A stretch of DNA of 64,000 nucleotides. Origin: Bradyrhizobium jicamae. Lineage in GTDB: Bacteria > Pseudomonadota > Alphaproteobacteria > Rhizobiales > Xanthobacteraceae. The notes beneath the pieces were generated by a model. The model saw only the letters and a program-made list of their open reading frames with translations, was not told the origin of the DNA and ran no database searches. Where the stretch lies: the NCBI RefSeq assembly GCF_018130695.1, contig NZ_JAFCJX010000017.1:62001-126000 (forward strand), in the 5' to 3' direction. Positions within the stretch are counted from its first letter, which is position 1; each line of letters starts with the position of its first letter. The translations under genes and the position numbers were made by a program. Positions 26,745 through 35,898 of the stretch are shown in pieces.

Positions 26745-27479
26745 ATGGCAACCAAAAGAACAATTTCCGACCGCGCGCCTCAGAAGCGAAAGCAGGTTGA
26801 TGTGCGAAAGCAGCCTGCTGCAAAGGTCAGGAGATCTGACCGCACGCGTATGCAGACCAAGATGAAGCTGGTGCTGGCTGCCCAAGCGGTGATGGCGCGG
26901 GTGGGAGTCGAACGCGCGACGATTGCCGAAATTGCCGAGGAAGCGGATGTTGGGTTTGGCAGCTTCTACAATCACTTCACGTCGAAAGAAGAGATTGCGC
27001 TTGCCGTGTTCCAGGCGCAGACGGAAGATCTGGCCAAAGTATTGGAGATGGCGCATGAGGGGGTCACCGACGCTGCATTGGTTGTCAGCTATGTGCAACG
27101 CTTGATCATAAGGAAGGCGCACCTCGACCCGATATGGGGCTGGTTTATCGTTCGTGCGGAAAGCGCGCTTCCGCAAATGCAGAATACGTTCAAGGAACGA
27201 GCAGCCGCAACGCTTCGGGCCGGCATTCGAGAGCGGCGGTTCTCGATCCCCGATGTCGACGTCGCCATCGCCATTACGCTGGGCGGATTGGTTGGCGTCA
27301 TCCGAAACATGCTGACCAGCGATCTGTCTGACGCAGTGGGTGCGAAATTCGCCGAGCTAATGTTGAGGCTCTATGGGATCTCCGCCAAGGAGGCGAGCTC
27401 GATTGCGTCCCATCCCCTGCCTCATAGGCTTCAGTCGGCACTTGAGGTCCTGACGCACAAGCCCTCTCAGGCTTCCTGA
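26745..27479 (+). CDS. TetR family regulator, candidate controller of module B
   Basis: A 244-residue protein; ATG 26745 is the likeliest start because the longer frame crosses the operator. A basic N-terminal tail (KRKQVDVRKQPAAKVRRSDR) precedes the HTH TIAEIAEEADVGFGSFYNHFTSKEEIALAVF (about residues 62-92). The C-terminal ligand domain is typical in length. It diverges from the decarboxylase operon across a copy of the shared motif, making it the best candidate repressor for the whole module. The ligand is presumably a pathway aromatic. Confidence 0.88.
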   Translation: MATKRTISDRAPQKRKQVDVRKQPAAKVRRSDRTRMQTKMKLVLAAQAVMARVGVERATIAEIAEEADVGFGSFYNHFTSKEEIALAVFQAQTEDLAKVLEMAHEGVTDAALVVSYVQRLIIRKAHLDPIWGWFIVRAESALPQMQNTFKERAAATLRAGIRERRFSIPDVDVAIAITLGGLVGVIRNMLTSDLSDAVGAKFAELMLRLYGISAKEASSIASHPLPHRLQSALEVLTHKPSQAS

Positions 27480-27537
27480 CCGAACAATCCCGACACGCGG
27501 CGCTGTCGCGGCGGATCATAAGACTTTCTGGGTCTGA

Positions 27538-27572
27538 GCGCGCTTGCAATCGAATCTCACTTGCAAGCGCGC
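27538..27572. terminator. Bidirectional hairpin between convergent genes
   Basis: A perfect 12-bp inverted repeat, GCGCGCTTGCAA and its complement, separated by 11 bases, lies between the end of tetR (plus strand) and the end of the dioxygenase gene at 27643 (minus strand). No long T-run follows on either side, so it is a terminator by position rather than by full consensus. Confidence 0.6.
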
Positions 27573-27642
27573 CCATCAGCCTCAAATGCTTTGCCGCGAT
27601 GAGCAGCAGCGCTCAGCGCAAAGCCGATCCCTTACCAGACGC

Positions 27643-28566
27643 CTAGCCTTCCAGCATGGTGTGGGGCGCCTCGATACCCCATTGGTTGGCCGCGGCCAAG
27701 CCCGGTGGCCAGACCTTGGGACGCTGCGGAACTTCTTCGTGCCAGGGCCGTGGCTCGAAATAGCCGAGATCCTCGTCGTGGATCCGATCTATCTCAGTGA
27801 ACAGCTCAACAATGTGGCCGTCGGTGTCGCGGTGATAGGTGAAGATATTATGGCCTACACCATGCCGCCCGGGACCCCAAAGCAGCGGAATGTGTTGCTT
27901 TCCTAACGTCTCACATGCCGTCTGCACATGCGCCCAGTCCTTCAATTCGAATGCGACGTGATGCATTTTGTCGGTCTTGCCACGGACGAAGTTCACTGTG
28001 TGATGATCCGGGCTGCAGCGGAGGAACGCAAAAAAATCACCGATCCAGTCCGACTCACGGAATCCGAGCACGTCGACATAAAACCTGACAATCTTATTCA
28101 CGTCCGTGACACTGAAGGCGACGTGACCGAGCTTTTCTGGTCCAATGCCGCGCGAGGCCACCTGGCCGCTCCGCGCTGTGCGCTTGGCGAATACTTCGAT
28201 ATTGGTGCCTTTGGGGTCCTTGAAATGCAGGCTCGTGTTGATTGAAGGATTTGCGTCCTGGCGCAATTCCGCGGCGATCCCCTGTGCCTGCACCAGCTTA
28301 TGCAGCGCCCCGAGGTCTCCCTCCTCGGGAGAAATCTGGAAACTCAGCCCGTTGCATTGAGTTTGCGCGCCTGGCTTGAGGACGACGCAATAGTCCTGTG
28401 ACGATGCGCCGAGATAGACGGCATCGGGGGTTCGTTCCACAACTGATAGACCGATCGTGTCGACGTAGTAGCTCAAGAGACGCTCGATGTCTGGCGTTTC
28501 AAAGATAATGTCGGCCAGGCGCCGGGTTCGGGTGGCATTGTTGGGCTTAGTCGCAGCGAGATACAT
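27643..28566 (-). CDS. Catechol 2,3-dioxygenase-like extradiol dioxygenase (module B, copy 2)
   Basis: A 307-residue VOC protein with GAGGAAAT before the ATG. The catalytic domain triad is His in KLGHVAFSVTD, His in KMHHVAFEL and Glu in HIVELFTEID, in the spacing of classical type I extradiol enzymes; YHRDTDGHIVELFTE is close to the catechol 2,3-dioxygenase signature. It is a different subgroup from the two paralogues at 6867 and 24514, so module B has two distinct ring-cleavage enzymes. Last gene of the cupin-lipocalin-hydroxylase-FAH operon. Confidence 0.88.
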   Translation of the reverse strand: MYLAATKPNNATRTRRLADIIFETPDIERLLSYYVDTIGLSVVERTPDAVYLGASSQDYCVVLKPGAQTQCNGLSFQISPEEGDLGALHKLVQAQGIAAELRQDANPSINTSLHFKDPKGTNIEVFAKRTARSGQVASRGIGPEKLGHVAFSVTDVNKIVRFYVDVLGFRESDWIGDFFAFLRCSPDHHTVNFVRGKTDKMHHVAFELKDWAHVQTACETLGKQHIPLLWGPGRHGVGHNIFTYHRDTDGHIVELFTEIDRIHDEDLGYFEPRPWHEEVPQRPKVWPPGLAAANQWGIEAPHTMLEG

Positions 28567-28577
28567 GATTTCCTCGT

Positions 28578-29525
28578 TTAAGAGCTTGCTGGTGGTTGGG
28601 TAGGTCTGGGTTTGATCTTGGTGGTCAACTCTCCGATCCGTTCAATTTCGATTCGAACTTCTTCGCCGCCCCGCAGCGACGTGCCTCGAGCAATTCCAAC
28701 GCCGGCCGGCGTACCGGTGGCGATGATATCTCCGGGGAGCAGTGTTAGCCGCGTGCTCAGAAATGCGATCTGCTCAGCAATGGTGAAGATCATTTGGCTC
28801 GTATTCGACTCCTGCATGATGACCCCATCGACCCATAAGCGGATCGGCATGTCGTATACATCGCCAACATCACGCAGCAGCGTGATCCACGGGCCAACGG
28901 GCTTGGCGCCCTCGAAGCATTTCTGAGACATCCAATCCCAATGGAATGGAAGGCTTACTGGCACATTGGCGCGCCGGCTGTGATCCCGGGCAGAGAGATC
29001 ATTGACAATGGTCAAGCCCGCGACATGACTCATTGCGGTATCGACCGAAACATTGCGTGCCGGCCGTCCAATGACGGCACCGAGCTCGGCCTCCCAGTCC
29101 AATGTTGCCGCGTAAGCGGGAATTTCGATTGCGGCGTTCGGTCCAACGATCGAGTGCGCCGGCGTTGCGACAAAGTGCCAGGGCGCATCGTTCTCTTTAT
29201 TTGAGCTGGCAGGAATGCCAAGTACGCGCGCCATTTCTTCGACGTGATCGGCATAGTTCGCACCAGCACAGAACATGGCGCGCGGATACAATATTGGGGC
29301 CAGCAACTCGGTTTGTGCAAGCGGTCCCACCGAACCGGCATCAAACGATGCGCTTCTCAGAAGCGTCTCGGTGAGGTGCCAGTCCTCGAAAACGGAAAGC
29401 AGATTCGACGATCCGGGAATGCCGAGAACCGATTGCAAATCAAACACGGATTCCGAGCGTATGGCGCAGGCACGTGGGCCACTCGGAGATCGATAAGAAC
29501 CCAGACGAATGGTGCTGTCGGTCAT
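28578..29525 (-). CDS. Fumarylacetoacetate hydrolase family protein (module B, copy 2)
   Basis: A 315-residue FAH enzyme, 11 bp upstream of the dioxygenase and 16 bp downstream of the hydroxylase. Motifs: CAGANYADHVEEMAR, LDWEAELGAVIGRP with E-x-E ligands, VNDLSARDHSRR and GDIIATGTPAGVG. It probably cleaves or converts the ring-fission product within this operon. It is the most diverged of the three short FAH proteins in the window. Confidence 0.88.
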   Translation of the reverse strand: MTDSTIRLGSYRSPSGPRACAIRSESVFDLQSVLGIPGSSNLLSVFEDWHLTETLLRSASFDAGSVGPLAQTELLAPILYPRAMFCAGANYADHVEEMARVLGIPASSNKENDAPWHFVATPAHSIVGPNAAIEIPAYAATLDWEAELGAVIGRPARNVSVDTAMSHVAGLTIVNDLSARDHSRRANVPVSLPFHWDWMSQKCFEGAKPVGPWITLLRDVGDVYDMPIRLWVDGVIMQESNTSQMIFTIAEQIAFLSTRLTLLPGDIIATGTPAGVGIARGTSLRGGEEVRIEIERIGELTTKIKPRPTQPPASS

Positions 29526-29541
29526 GATGCGGCCTTTTTCA

Positions 29542-31218
29542 CTATTGTGCTTTGCTTGGAGAGGACACGTTCAACAGCTGCCGCTCCAAGTATGCGACGA
29601 GCGCAATCGCCTCCTCAGAGGACGAGAATACGCCGTAAACGTAGCTATCTGGACGTATCAGCACGCCTCGGCAGCCGCGCTCTTCAAACCAGCGGAGTAA
29701 TTCGCCGCTACAGTCGAGGAGTTCGCCGGCGAGCTCGGGTAGCATCGAATCCTGGGATAGAACCGTAAAGCAATCGAGCTTGACCTGATCGCGCAGCGAG
29801 CTTGGCGGCTCTACGCCTTCAATCGACAGATCCGTTGCAGCAAGCAACACGAAGCCGCGGCTCGTGAAGTCGTCGAGCAGCCGGCGCTGGCCGCGATGAT
29901 CGACCATGGGAGGTTGGATAAACCGCTCGCCGACCGCATTGTTCTGCGCGTGATTGGACGCAATTATCCCATCAGCAAGCCTGGGAATGATGTCGATCTG
30001 GGATGCGGCAGCGCCTTGCATCTGCTCCCTCATGACGGCATCCCGGTTGCGAGCCACCTCGCGATCCAGGGTACACATGAAGCGCCCCATGCGAATCGAG
30101 GTCTCGACAACACTTCTAACCTGCGGGAGGCGCTCGAGCGGATAACTCGATAGAAGGCTTGGCGACGCAGCTCCATCGAGCACCATACGCAACTTCCAAC
30201 TCAGATTGGCTGCGTCGCGGATGCCATGGCAAAGGCCTTGACCAAAGAAGGGAGGTGTTTGGTGAGCTGCATCGCCCAACAGAAGCACTCGGTCTGATTT
30301 CCATTTGGTCGCGAGCAGGGCATGGAAGCGATAGACCACGCAACGGATGAGGCGATAGCTGACGTCACGTAACCATGGAGCGAGTAGCCCCTTGACGCGA
30401 TCCTCACGGCAAAACTCCTCGGGCTTCTCTCCTGGAAGAAGCATGAACTCCCAACGACGATACGATCGGGGGCCTGGAATGACAGACGTGGGGCGGGCTG
30501 GGTCACCGATTAGGAACACCAATCGCTGCAGATCGATGTCGTGTGGAAGGCCCTGGACGTTAGGAATCCGAATGGGACCGTCCACGGTCGCGTCGGCGAC
30601 GATCCATGATTCGTCGAAGCCGAGATCTTCGAGTTCGATCCCGACCGACTTCCGGACGATGCTGCGAGCACCATCGCAGCCAAAGACATATGAGGCCGAG
30701 ACCTCGACTTCGTCATCAATCACGACGCTGACTGACCCACCATGCGGACGAACGGCGGTCACCTTGCAACCGAGCCGAACGTCAACCGACTCCCGCAGCG
30801 CCAGCTGCTCACGCAATACCGCGTCCAGTTCCGGCTGATAGAAGAAGTAGTCGGAAGACCAGCCCAGGCGATCGCTCGTAACATATCGTTGAAGCGGTCG
30901 TGTAATCGCCAAATCTGCTCCGAAATGCACGCCGCCGGCAGCTGTTGCGAGTTTTGGCAACAGCGGCTCAGCCAACCCGACAGACTGCATAATCCGCATG
31001 ATCTCGTGATCAATGTGGATCGCCCTCGGGAGGTCATAGGGACCGGCCTCTTTCTCGATGACCAATGTCGAGATGCCGCGCGCGCCTAGTAGATGCGCGC
31101 AAACGGCCCCCACGGGTCCAAGACCGACTATGATGACGTCGTAGTGGTCGCCTCGTCGGCGCTGAGCATCCTGACTTCCGTCGATTTTCGCATCCTCACT
31201 ATGGACGGACGTCGGCAT
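29542..31218 (-). CDS. FAD-dependent aromatic hydroxylase, MhpA-like (module B, copy 2)
   Basis: Start ATG 31218 is preceded by GGGAG; upstream codons overlap the lipocalin gene. The 558-residue flavoprotein carries DVIIVGLGPVGAVCA, LPRAIHIDHEIMRIMQSVG, the DG motif GCDGARSIVRK and GDAAHQTPPFFGQGLCHGIRD. It resembles 3-(3-hydroxyphenyl)propionate hydroxylase (MhpA) in overall layout. The start overlaps the lipocalin-like gene by 20 bp, suggesting coupled translation. Expected to supply the vicinal diol for the dioxygenase two genes downstream. Confidence 0.9.
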   Translation of the reverse strand: MPTSVHSEDAKIDGSQDAQRRRGDHYDVIIVGLGPVGAVCAHLLGARGISTLVIEKEAGPYDLPRAIHIDHEIMRIMQSVGLAEPLLPKLATAAGGVHFGADLAITRPLQRYVTSDRLGWSSDYFFYQPELDAVLREQLALRESVDVRLGCKVTAVRPHGGSVSVVIDDEVEVSASYVFGCDGARSIVRKSVGIELEDLGFDESWIVADATVDGPIRIPNVQGLPHDIDLQRLVFLIGDPARPTSVIPGPRSYRRWEFMLLPGEKPEEFCREDRVKGLLAPWLRDVSYRLIRCVVYRFHALLATKWKSDRVLLLGDAAHQTPPFFGQGLCHGIRDAANLSWKLRMVLDGAASPSLLSSYPLERLPQVRSVVETSIRMGRFMCTLDREVARNRDAVMREQMQGAAASQIDIIPRLADGIIASNHAQNNAVGERFIQPPMVDHRGQRRLLDDFTSRGFVLLAATDLSIEGVEPPSSLRDQVKLDCFTVLSQDSMLPELAGELLDCSGELLRWFEERGCRGVLIRPDSYVYGVFSSSEEAIALVAYLERQLLNVSSPSKAQ

Positions 31219-31705
31219 CCACTCGCTCCCACACCAACTCACTCGTACTGATTTTCCCGTCTGTCGGCGTCGGTATTGCCCCGGTCGAAAGGATGACGCG
31301 ATTGCCTTCACGCCGAACCGACCTGACTGCGTCGGTTCCCGTCAAGATCCCGTTCCAGGATGCATCGATGTGGTGAATGACCGTCTTTCCATCGAAATCG
31401 TAAGTGCCGCTATAGGCCGCCATCGAGTCGAACAGCGCCGTGCGCTGGGTGTCGTTCATCGTCGCGAAGGTTAACCGCGGCCTGTCGCTACGTACGATCA
31501 AGACCATCATGCGGCGTTCCTTGCCGTAGATGATGTAGCCGACCGGATTCTTGCCGAAGCTATCCTCGACTTCGCCAGTCGCAACGATCGTGCGGGTCGC
31601 GGCGACAAGGCGGTAGGTCCCTTCGAGCGTTTCGGCGGCAAAGGTCTCCACGCTTGAGCAGAGCACAAGCGCCAAACCAACGGACAACAACCAGAACCGG
31701 TTCAT
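31199..31705 (-). CDS. Exported lipocalin-like domain protein
   Basis: A 168-residue protein with a Sec signal peptide (RFWLLSVGLALVLCSSVETFA) followed by a lipocalin-like beta-barrel domain: LEGTYRLVAATR, NPVGYIIYGKERRMMVLIV, YSGTYDFDGKTVIHHID. The family is known from fungal and bacterial clusters and may bind small hydrophobic molecules. Here it sits between an exported cupin and a hydroxylase in one operon, so a periplasmic substrate-binding or conversion role is a reasonable but unproven guess. Confidence 0.75.
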   Translation of the reverse strand: MNRFWLLSVGLALVLCSSVETFAAETLEGTYRLVAATRTIVATGEVEDSFGKNPVGYIIYGKERRMMVLIVRSDRPRLTFATMNDTQRTALFDSMAAYSGTYDFDGKTVIHHIDASWNGILTGTDAVRSVRREGNRVILSTGAIPTPTDGKISTSELVWERVDADVRP

Positions 31706-31716
31706 GGAGACTCCTT

Positions 31717-32352
31717 TCAGGAGAGGGGCTGAGCGTCGATCAGCACGAAGGCAAGCGACGCGGGCTGCTGCGATCGGTTGACCCAGGAGTGGCTCGTTCC
31801 ACGCTGGACGAGAACATCGCCCGGCTTCATCAGAACTTCGCCGGAATCGACAAGCGCGTAGATCTCGCCGCTGAGCATGACGACGTAGTCGGTCGTGTCG
31901 GTGACATGAGATCCGGCAGCGCGGCCGGAGGCTTTTCCCTTTGCGAGCGCCGCCGAAATTCCTGAATCATCAGCATGCGCCGCGGTTGCGGGCGACGCCG
32001 CCTCTGGCGCCGTCTGCGGCAGGAAGGTCAGTATTCTGAAGACCGACCCGTTCTTTGGCGGCATAAGGCGAAGCGGGGAATCGGTTGGATCGGCCTCCCC
32101 GCGATTGCTGCTCGGTGCCGCATCGGTGGACCACAGTTCGGTGATGACGACCCCCTCGCGACGATAGACGTGAGGCGCGGCGGTATCTTTCGCGATCAGG
32201 GAACGGCCATTGCCGTCTATTCCAGTGATGATACGCCTGACCCCGCCAGGGGCTGGCTGGCGATCCTGCGCGCTCGCGACCGCGGGCAGCCAGGCGCCGA
32301 GACCCAAGAGGCCTCCCCATTTGAGAAATTGCTGACGGTTAATCGAAGTCAC
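31717..32352 (-). CDS. Exported cupin-domain protein
   Basis: The start is GTG 32352, after a very strong GGGAGGGGAG; this yields a signal peptide with INRQQFLKWGGLLGLGAW. The 211-residue protein ends in a cupin barrel: DYVVMLSGEIYALVDSGEVLMKPGDVLVQRGTSHSWVN, with His and Glu positions able to bind a metal. It may be a small periplasmic binding protein or dioxygenase-like enzyme. First gene of a five-gene operon; the shared 21-bp motif lies about 87 bp upstream of the start. Confidence 0.78.
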   Translation of the reverse strand: MTSINRQQFLKWGGLLGLGAWLPAVASAQDRQPAPGGVRRIITGIDGNGRSLIAKDTAAPHVYRREGVVITELWSTDAAPSSNRGEADPTDSPLRLMPPKNGSVFRILTFLPQTAPEAASPATAAHADDSGISAALAKGKASGRAAGSHVTDTTDYVVMLSGEIYALVDSGEVLMKPGDVLVQRGTSHSWVNRSQQPASLAFVLIDAQPLS

Positions 32353-32750
32353 TGATCTCTCCCCTCCCTTGGTCCTCCGATCGCCTGCGGGGCAGGTGAC
32401 GTAGCGCATATCCGATGCAAAGTAGATTGATGTTCTACTCACTTCTGATTAACTTATCAGTGTTGAAATTGACCCGCAAGGCCGAATTGATTCTCTCCGC
32501 CCCCCGCCGAGAAACCTCCCATGAATTTGGACAGGGATTCACTTGAAGTCTCGGACCTCAGGCAAATGAGAACCATCGCCGCGACCGGCGCTCTCATATC
32601 CATTCGGGACCGGCATAGGCCTGAACATCGGCTGTGGCCCGGTCGATCTCCAAGCCGATTTGTCGAGTAGCGCGTTTTCGCACAAGCACCGAATAATCCG
32701 GATCTCAGAACAAGAAGCAACCCAATTTGTCCAAGGTGGAGGAGTAACTC
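32353..32750. other. Divergent intergenic region, cupin operon / GST
   Basis: About 400 bp hold the module-B motif copy at 32439-32459 and no recognisable gene. The frames across it are unlike any protein I know. Confidence 0.45.
32439..32459. promoter_or_regulatory. Module-B operator motif, copy 3 (degenerate)
   Basis: This copy matches the 22919 copy at 16 of 21 positions, including the TCTGAT core and terminal ATCA, with T/C changes at positions 4-5. It is upstream of the cupin-lipocalin-hydroxylase-FAH-dioxygenase operon. Confidence 0.55.
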
Positions 32751-33410
32751 ATGAACGCGACGCAAAAGCGATCAGACCAGATTACGTTGTATATGTGCCC
32801 GGACTCGTGCTCCCGTGTGACGATCAACGCGCTCGAGGAAGCTGGACTCGACTACGATCTTCGCTTGATCGATTTATTGGCAAACGAGCAACGTTCGCCC
32901 GCCTACCTCGCGGTGAATCCCAAAGGCAAGGTGCCTGCACTGACGTACGGAGATCATCTTCTGACGGAGAATCCCGCCATCCTGCATTGGATCGATCGGC
33001 ACCGGCCGCAAGCGAGGCTTTTGCCACCTGGTGAGGGCGCTCCGATTGAGCACGGCCTTATGGACCTGATCTGGTGCTCGTCCACACTTCACCCGATGGT
33101 CCGACAGATCCACCTGCCATCTCGTTTCACGGATGGCGAAACGGAAGGGATCAAGCGCGACGGTTTGAAGAAGTTCGATCTCGAAGTGCAAAGAATCGCC
33201 GATCGCCTGGCGGGACAAGACTGGTGGTACGGAGATCATTGGTCCATCGTGGATGTTTACTTGCATTGGCTTTACAACATCGCCGCCAGCGGCGGCTTTC
33301 CCTTGGATGCGTATCCGTCTCTTCGCGACCACGCCCAGCGCGTCAGTTGCCGAGCCAGCTATGCGCAGAGCTTGGAGCGGGAGCGTAGTGCCTCGCGCGG
33401 GCCATCGTAG
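32751..33410 (+). CDS. Glutathione S-transferase
   Basis: A 219-residue GST with GGAGGAG before the ATG. The thioredoxin-fold N-domain shows ITLYMCPDSCSRVTINALEEAGLDY, where the second Cys aligns with the conserved Cys of beta-class GSTs, NPKGKVPAL and TENPAILHWI for glutathione binding, then an all-helical C-domain. GSTs in aromatic clusters conjugate or isomerise (for example maleylpyruvate) or remove glutathione. Either detoxification or isomerisation is possible here. Confidence 0.85.
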   Translation: MNATQKRSDQITLYMCPDSCSRVTINALEEAGLDYDLRLIDLLANEQRSPAYLAVNPKGKVPALTYGDHLLTENPAILHWIDRHRPQARLLPPGEGAPIEHGLMDLIWCSSTLHPMVRQIHLPSRFTDGETEGIKRDGLKKFDLEVQRIADRLAGQDWWYGDHWSIVDVYLHWLYNIAASGGFPLDAYPSLRDHAQRVSCRASYAQSLERERSASRGPS

Positions 33411-33495
33411 TTTCGACGTACGATATCATTGATCAGAGCGCGTTCGCAGATGACGCTACACGGCAGACATCGTGGGCGCTTCAGGGGGAGAGAAG

Positions 33496-34386
33496 ATGTC
33501 GGCAAAATCCGCCTTAAATCAGTTCATTCGACAACAGCGAGAAGCAAAGCTTGATGCAGATCGCATATTGGAGCTCTTGAGTGAAGAGATTACCTTATTT
33601 GCGGTACGGGGAAGCGCCCCTCAACAGAAGGGGCATGTTCAGAGCGTACTTCCCAACGAGAATGCTCAAAACCAGGCCGCTCTTGCAGAACTCCTTAACA
33701 TAACTGCCGGAGCCGTAGTCAAAGCCGGCGAGGCCATATCTTCCGCCATCCACTCATGCGGCTCAATTGAGAGCGGATGCCAATCGGCAGCCAACTCATC
33801 GGGGGCTATTGGGATATCGATCACCGAGATTTCCGCGCAGGCGAAATCCGCTTCCGAAACAATCGATCAAATAGCCGAAGCCATCAAGCTGGCGCTATCG
33901 AATTCGGCGACGCTTGCAACGGCTGTTGAAAAAATATCCTCTGTCATGACCCTCATTCGGAAGATTGCCGGGCAGACCAATCTATTGGCTCTTAATGCAA
34001 CAATCGAGGCGGCGCGAGCCGGCGATTTGGGACGAGGCTTTGCCGTCGTCGCGAGCGAAGTGAAGGCACTCGCGAACCAGACATCCAGCGCCACCGAAGA
34101 CATCGCTTTGCAAATTTCCCAAATCCAGAACGCATCACGCGACTCGCTTCATTCGGTCGAATCCATCGCTTCCGACATTGATGGCATGAGCGTAAAATTG
34201 CGGGCAATCGCGTCTTCGGTTGGATACCAAGAGGCTTCGACGAACCAGGTCGTGTCCGGGCTCGACGTTTGCACGGCAGGGCTCGGTGAACTGCGCAATG
34301 CTCTTGCAAGCATCGAAAAAGGGATTGTTATGGGATCCGAAAGGGCGGGCAAGATGCGTACGCTCTTTCATGAGCTGACTGAGTGA
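33496..34386 (+). CDS. Soluble methyl-accepting chemotaxis-like protein
   Basis: The ATG at 33496 follows GGGGGAGAG; an in-frame GTG at 33472 is less likely. The 296-residue protein has no TM segment. After an N-terminal region it is a long coiled coil with the signalling hairpin tip [39 protein letters not shown] (about residues 160-200). It would interact with CheA/CheW in the cytoplasm. It is short for an MCP, with no obvious ligand-binding domain, so it may sense metabolic state. Location beside catabolic genes suggests taxis to the substrate. Confidence 0.82.
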   Translation: MSAKSALNQFIRQQREAKLDADRILELLSEEITLFAVRGSAPQQKGHVQSVLPNENAQNQAALAELLNITAGAVVKAGEAISSAIHSCGSIESGCQSAANSSGAIGISITEISAQAKSASETIDQIAEAIKLALSNSATLATAVEKISSVMTLIRKIAGQTNLLALNATIEAARAGDLGRGFAVVASEVKALANQTSSATEDIALQISQIQNASRDSLHSVESIASDIDGMSVKLRAIASSVGYQEASTNQVVSGLDVCTAGLGELRNALASIEKGIVMGSERAGKMRTLFHELTE

Positions 34387-34495
34387 GAGAGCGCTGCTCA
34401 TAGTCGCGACCTCGCCAGCGCCGATAGCTCGGAGTTTTTTCAGCGACTGACGTCACGCATTCGCAAGCGAGTGCACCCAGAAAGCTACAAGCGCC

Positions 34496-35848
34496 CTAGA
34501 GCGCTTTCGCGCTGGGACTTTCTCGATCTGTCAAAAGGCGGCCGGCAAATCGCCTGCGAGCAATGATCGCCAACATTACCGCGCTTAGCGTCGCGATCGC
34601 GAAAGGACATGCAGCAACGATATAGACCGTCTCTACAGAGTAATTCCTCGCAATGAGCAGACCACCGAGGATTGGCCCGAGAATGGCACCAAGCCTACCG
34701 ATACCTAGGGCCCAGCCAGCTCCGTTCGCACGTATGGCTGTGGGATAGATCATGGTAGCGACGGCGTTTAATCCAAGCTGAGCTCCCAATACGAAAAATC
34801 CGGCAAGCAGCGCAACCGGCATCAACAGCGCGCTCGAGCCACTTACCGCCGCGTATCCGATGGTTCCGGTTGTCAACACCGCGCCGCCGAAGAACAGGTT
34901 AAGCGGCGAGAGCCCCCATCGATCCGTTGGTCGAGCTATGCAGACGCCTCCCACAATGCCACCGATTTGGAAGCTGGACAGGGCCAATGCGGCATTGGCG
35001 TCAGATACTTTCGCGGCAACGAGTAGGATTGGCGTCCAGCTCATCAGAAAGAAATACCCCATTAGGCTGCTGACAAACAGCAGCCACAGCAGGGGGGTGA
35101 CCCACTTGAGACCGTCCTTGAACAGTGAACTCACCGAGGCTGCTGCGCCTCTTAGGCCGTCCTTAGGGGCGTTGCCAGGGGACCTTCCGGACAGTTCGCC
35201 CATCCGTCCTTTCGCAGACTTGGAAATGTCTAAGTATTTGGCTGATTCTGGTAGCCACAACCAGCAAGAAAAGGAAGCGGCGAGCGGCAGGACGCCGCCT
35301 ATCAGAAAAAGGACGCGCCAACCGTAATCGGGAACAAGCGCGACTGTTAGCGGACCGGGGAGAGCCCCTCCCAAAGCCGTACCAATGTACATCAGGATAA
35401 TCATCGTCGCCCGATAGCGGGAAGGCGCGTATTCTGCATTGAGAGCCGACGCATTTGGGAGTAGTCCGCCCAATCCTATACCCGTCAAGAAGCGCAAAGC
35501 TCCGAGTTGCCCAATTGACTCCACGAGCATCATCGCGAGCGTGCAAACGCCGAATAGAGTGCAAGATAGGATGATTGCCGGCTTTCGCCCGAACCGATCG
35601 CCAATCCAGCCGACGGAAGGTGCTCCCACAAGCATGCCGGCTAGGCTTGCGACAAACACGGAAGAGAAGGCCGACTTGTCGGGTATCTGCCACGCTTTCG
35701 CGAGCTCCGGGGCGACGAAGCTAAGAGCCGTGATGTCGTAACCGTCGAGCAGCGTCAGCACGGAGGTCAAAAGGAGCAGACGCACATGAAAACGGGTGAT
35801 GCCGCGGTCAGAGTCTATTTGCAGCACTTCGGTCGAGGCTGAAGTCAT
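34496..35848 (-). CDS. MFS aromatic acid:H+ symporter, AAHS family (module B)
   Basis: A 450-residue 12-TM permease with GGAG before the ATG. TM1 has the AAHS hallmark DGYDITALSFVAPEL; loop 2-3 has GDRFGRKPAIIL; the TM8-11 region shows IYPTAIRANGAGWALGIGRLGAILGP. It imports an aromatic or heteroaromatic acid with H+. It follows the alpha/beta hydrolase gene by 50 bp and probably shares its transcript. Confidence 0.9.
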   Translation of the reverse strand: MTSASTEVLQIDSDRGITRFHVRLLLLTSVLTLLDGYDITALSFVAPELAKAWQIPDKSAFSSVFVASLAGMLVGAPSVGWIGDRFGRKPAIILSCTLFGVCTLAMMLVESIGQLGALRFLTGIGLGGLLPNASALNAEYAPSRYRATMIILMYIGTALGGALPGPLTVALVPDYGWRVLFLIGGVLPLAASFSCWLWLPESAKYLDISKSAKGRMGELSGRSPGNAPKDGLRGAAASVSSLFKDGLKWVTPLLWLLFVSSLMGYFFLMSWTPILLVAAKVSDANAALALSSFQIGGIVGGVCIARPTDRWGLSPLNLFFGGAVLTTGTIGYAAVSGSSALLMPVALLAGFFVLGAQLGLNAVATMIYPTAIRANGAGWALGIGRLGAILGPILGGLLIARNYSVETVYIVAACPFAIATLSAVMLAIIARRRFAGRLLTDRESPSAKAL

Positions 35849-35898
35849 CGAATTCTCCGCTACATCGTATCACTGGTATTGTCACAGCACGCGCTGCA

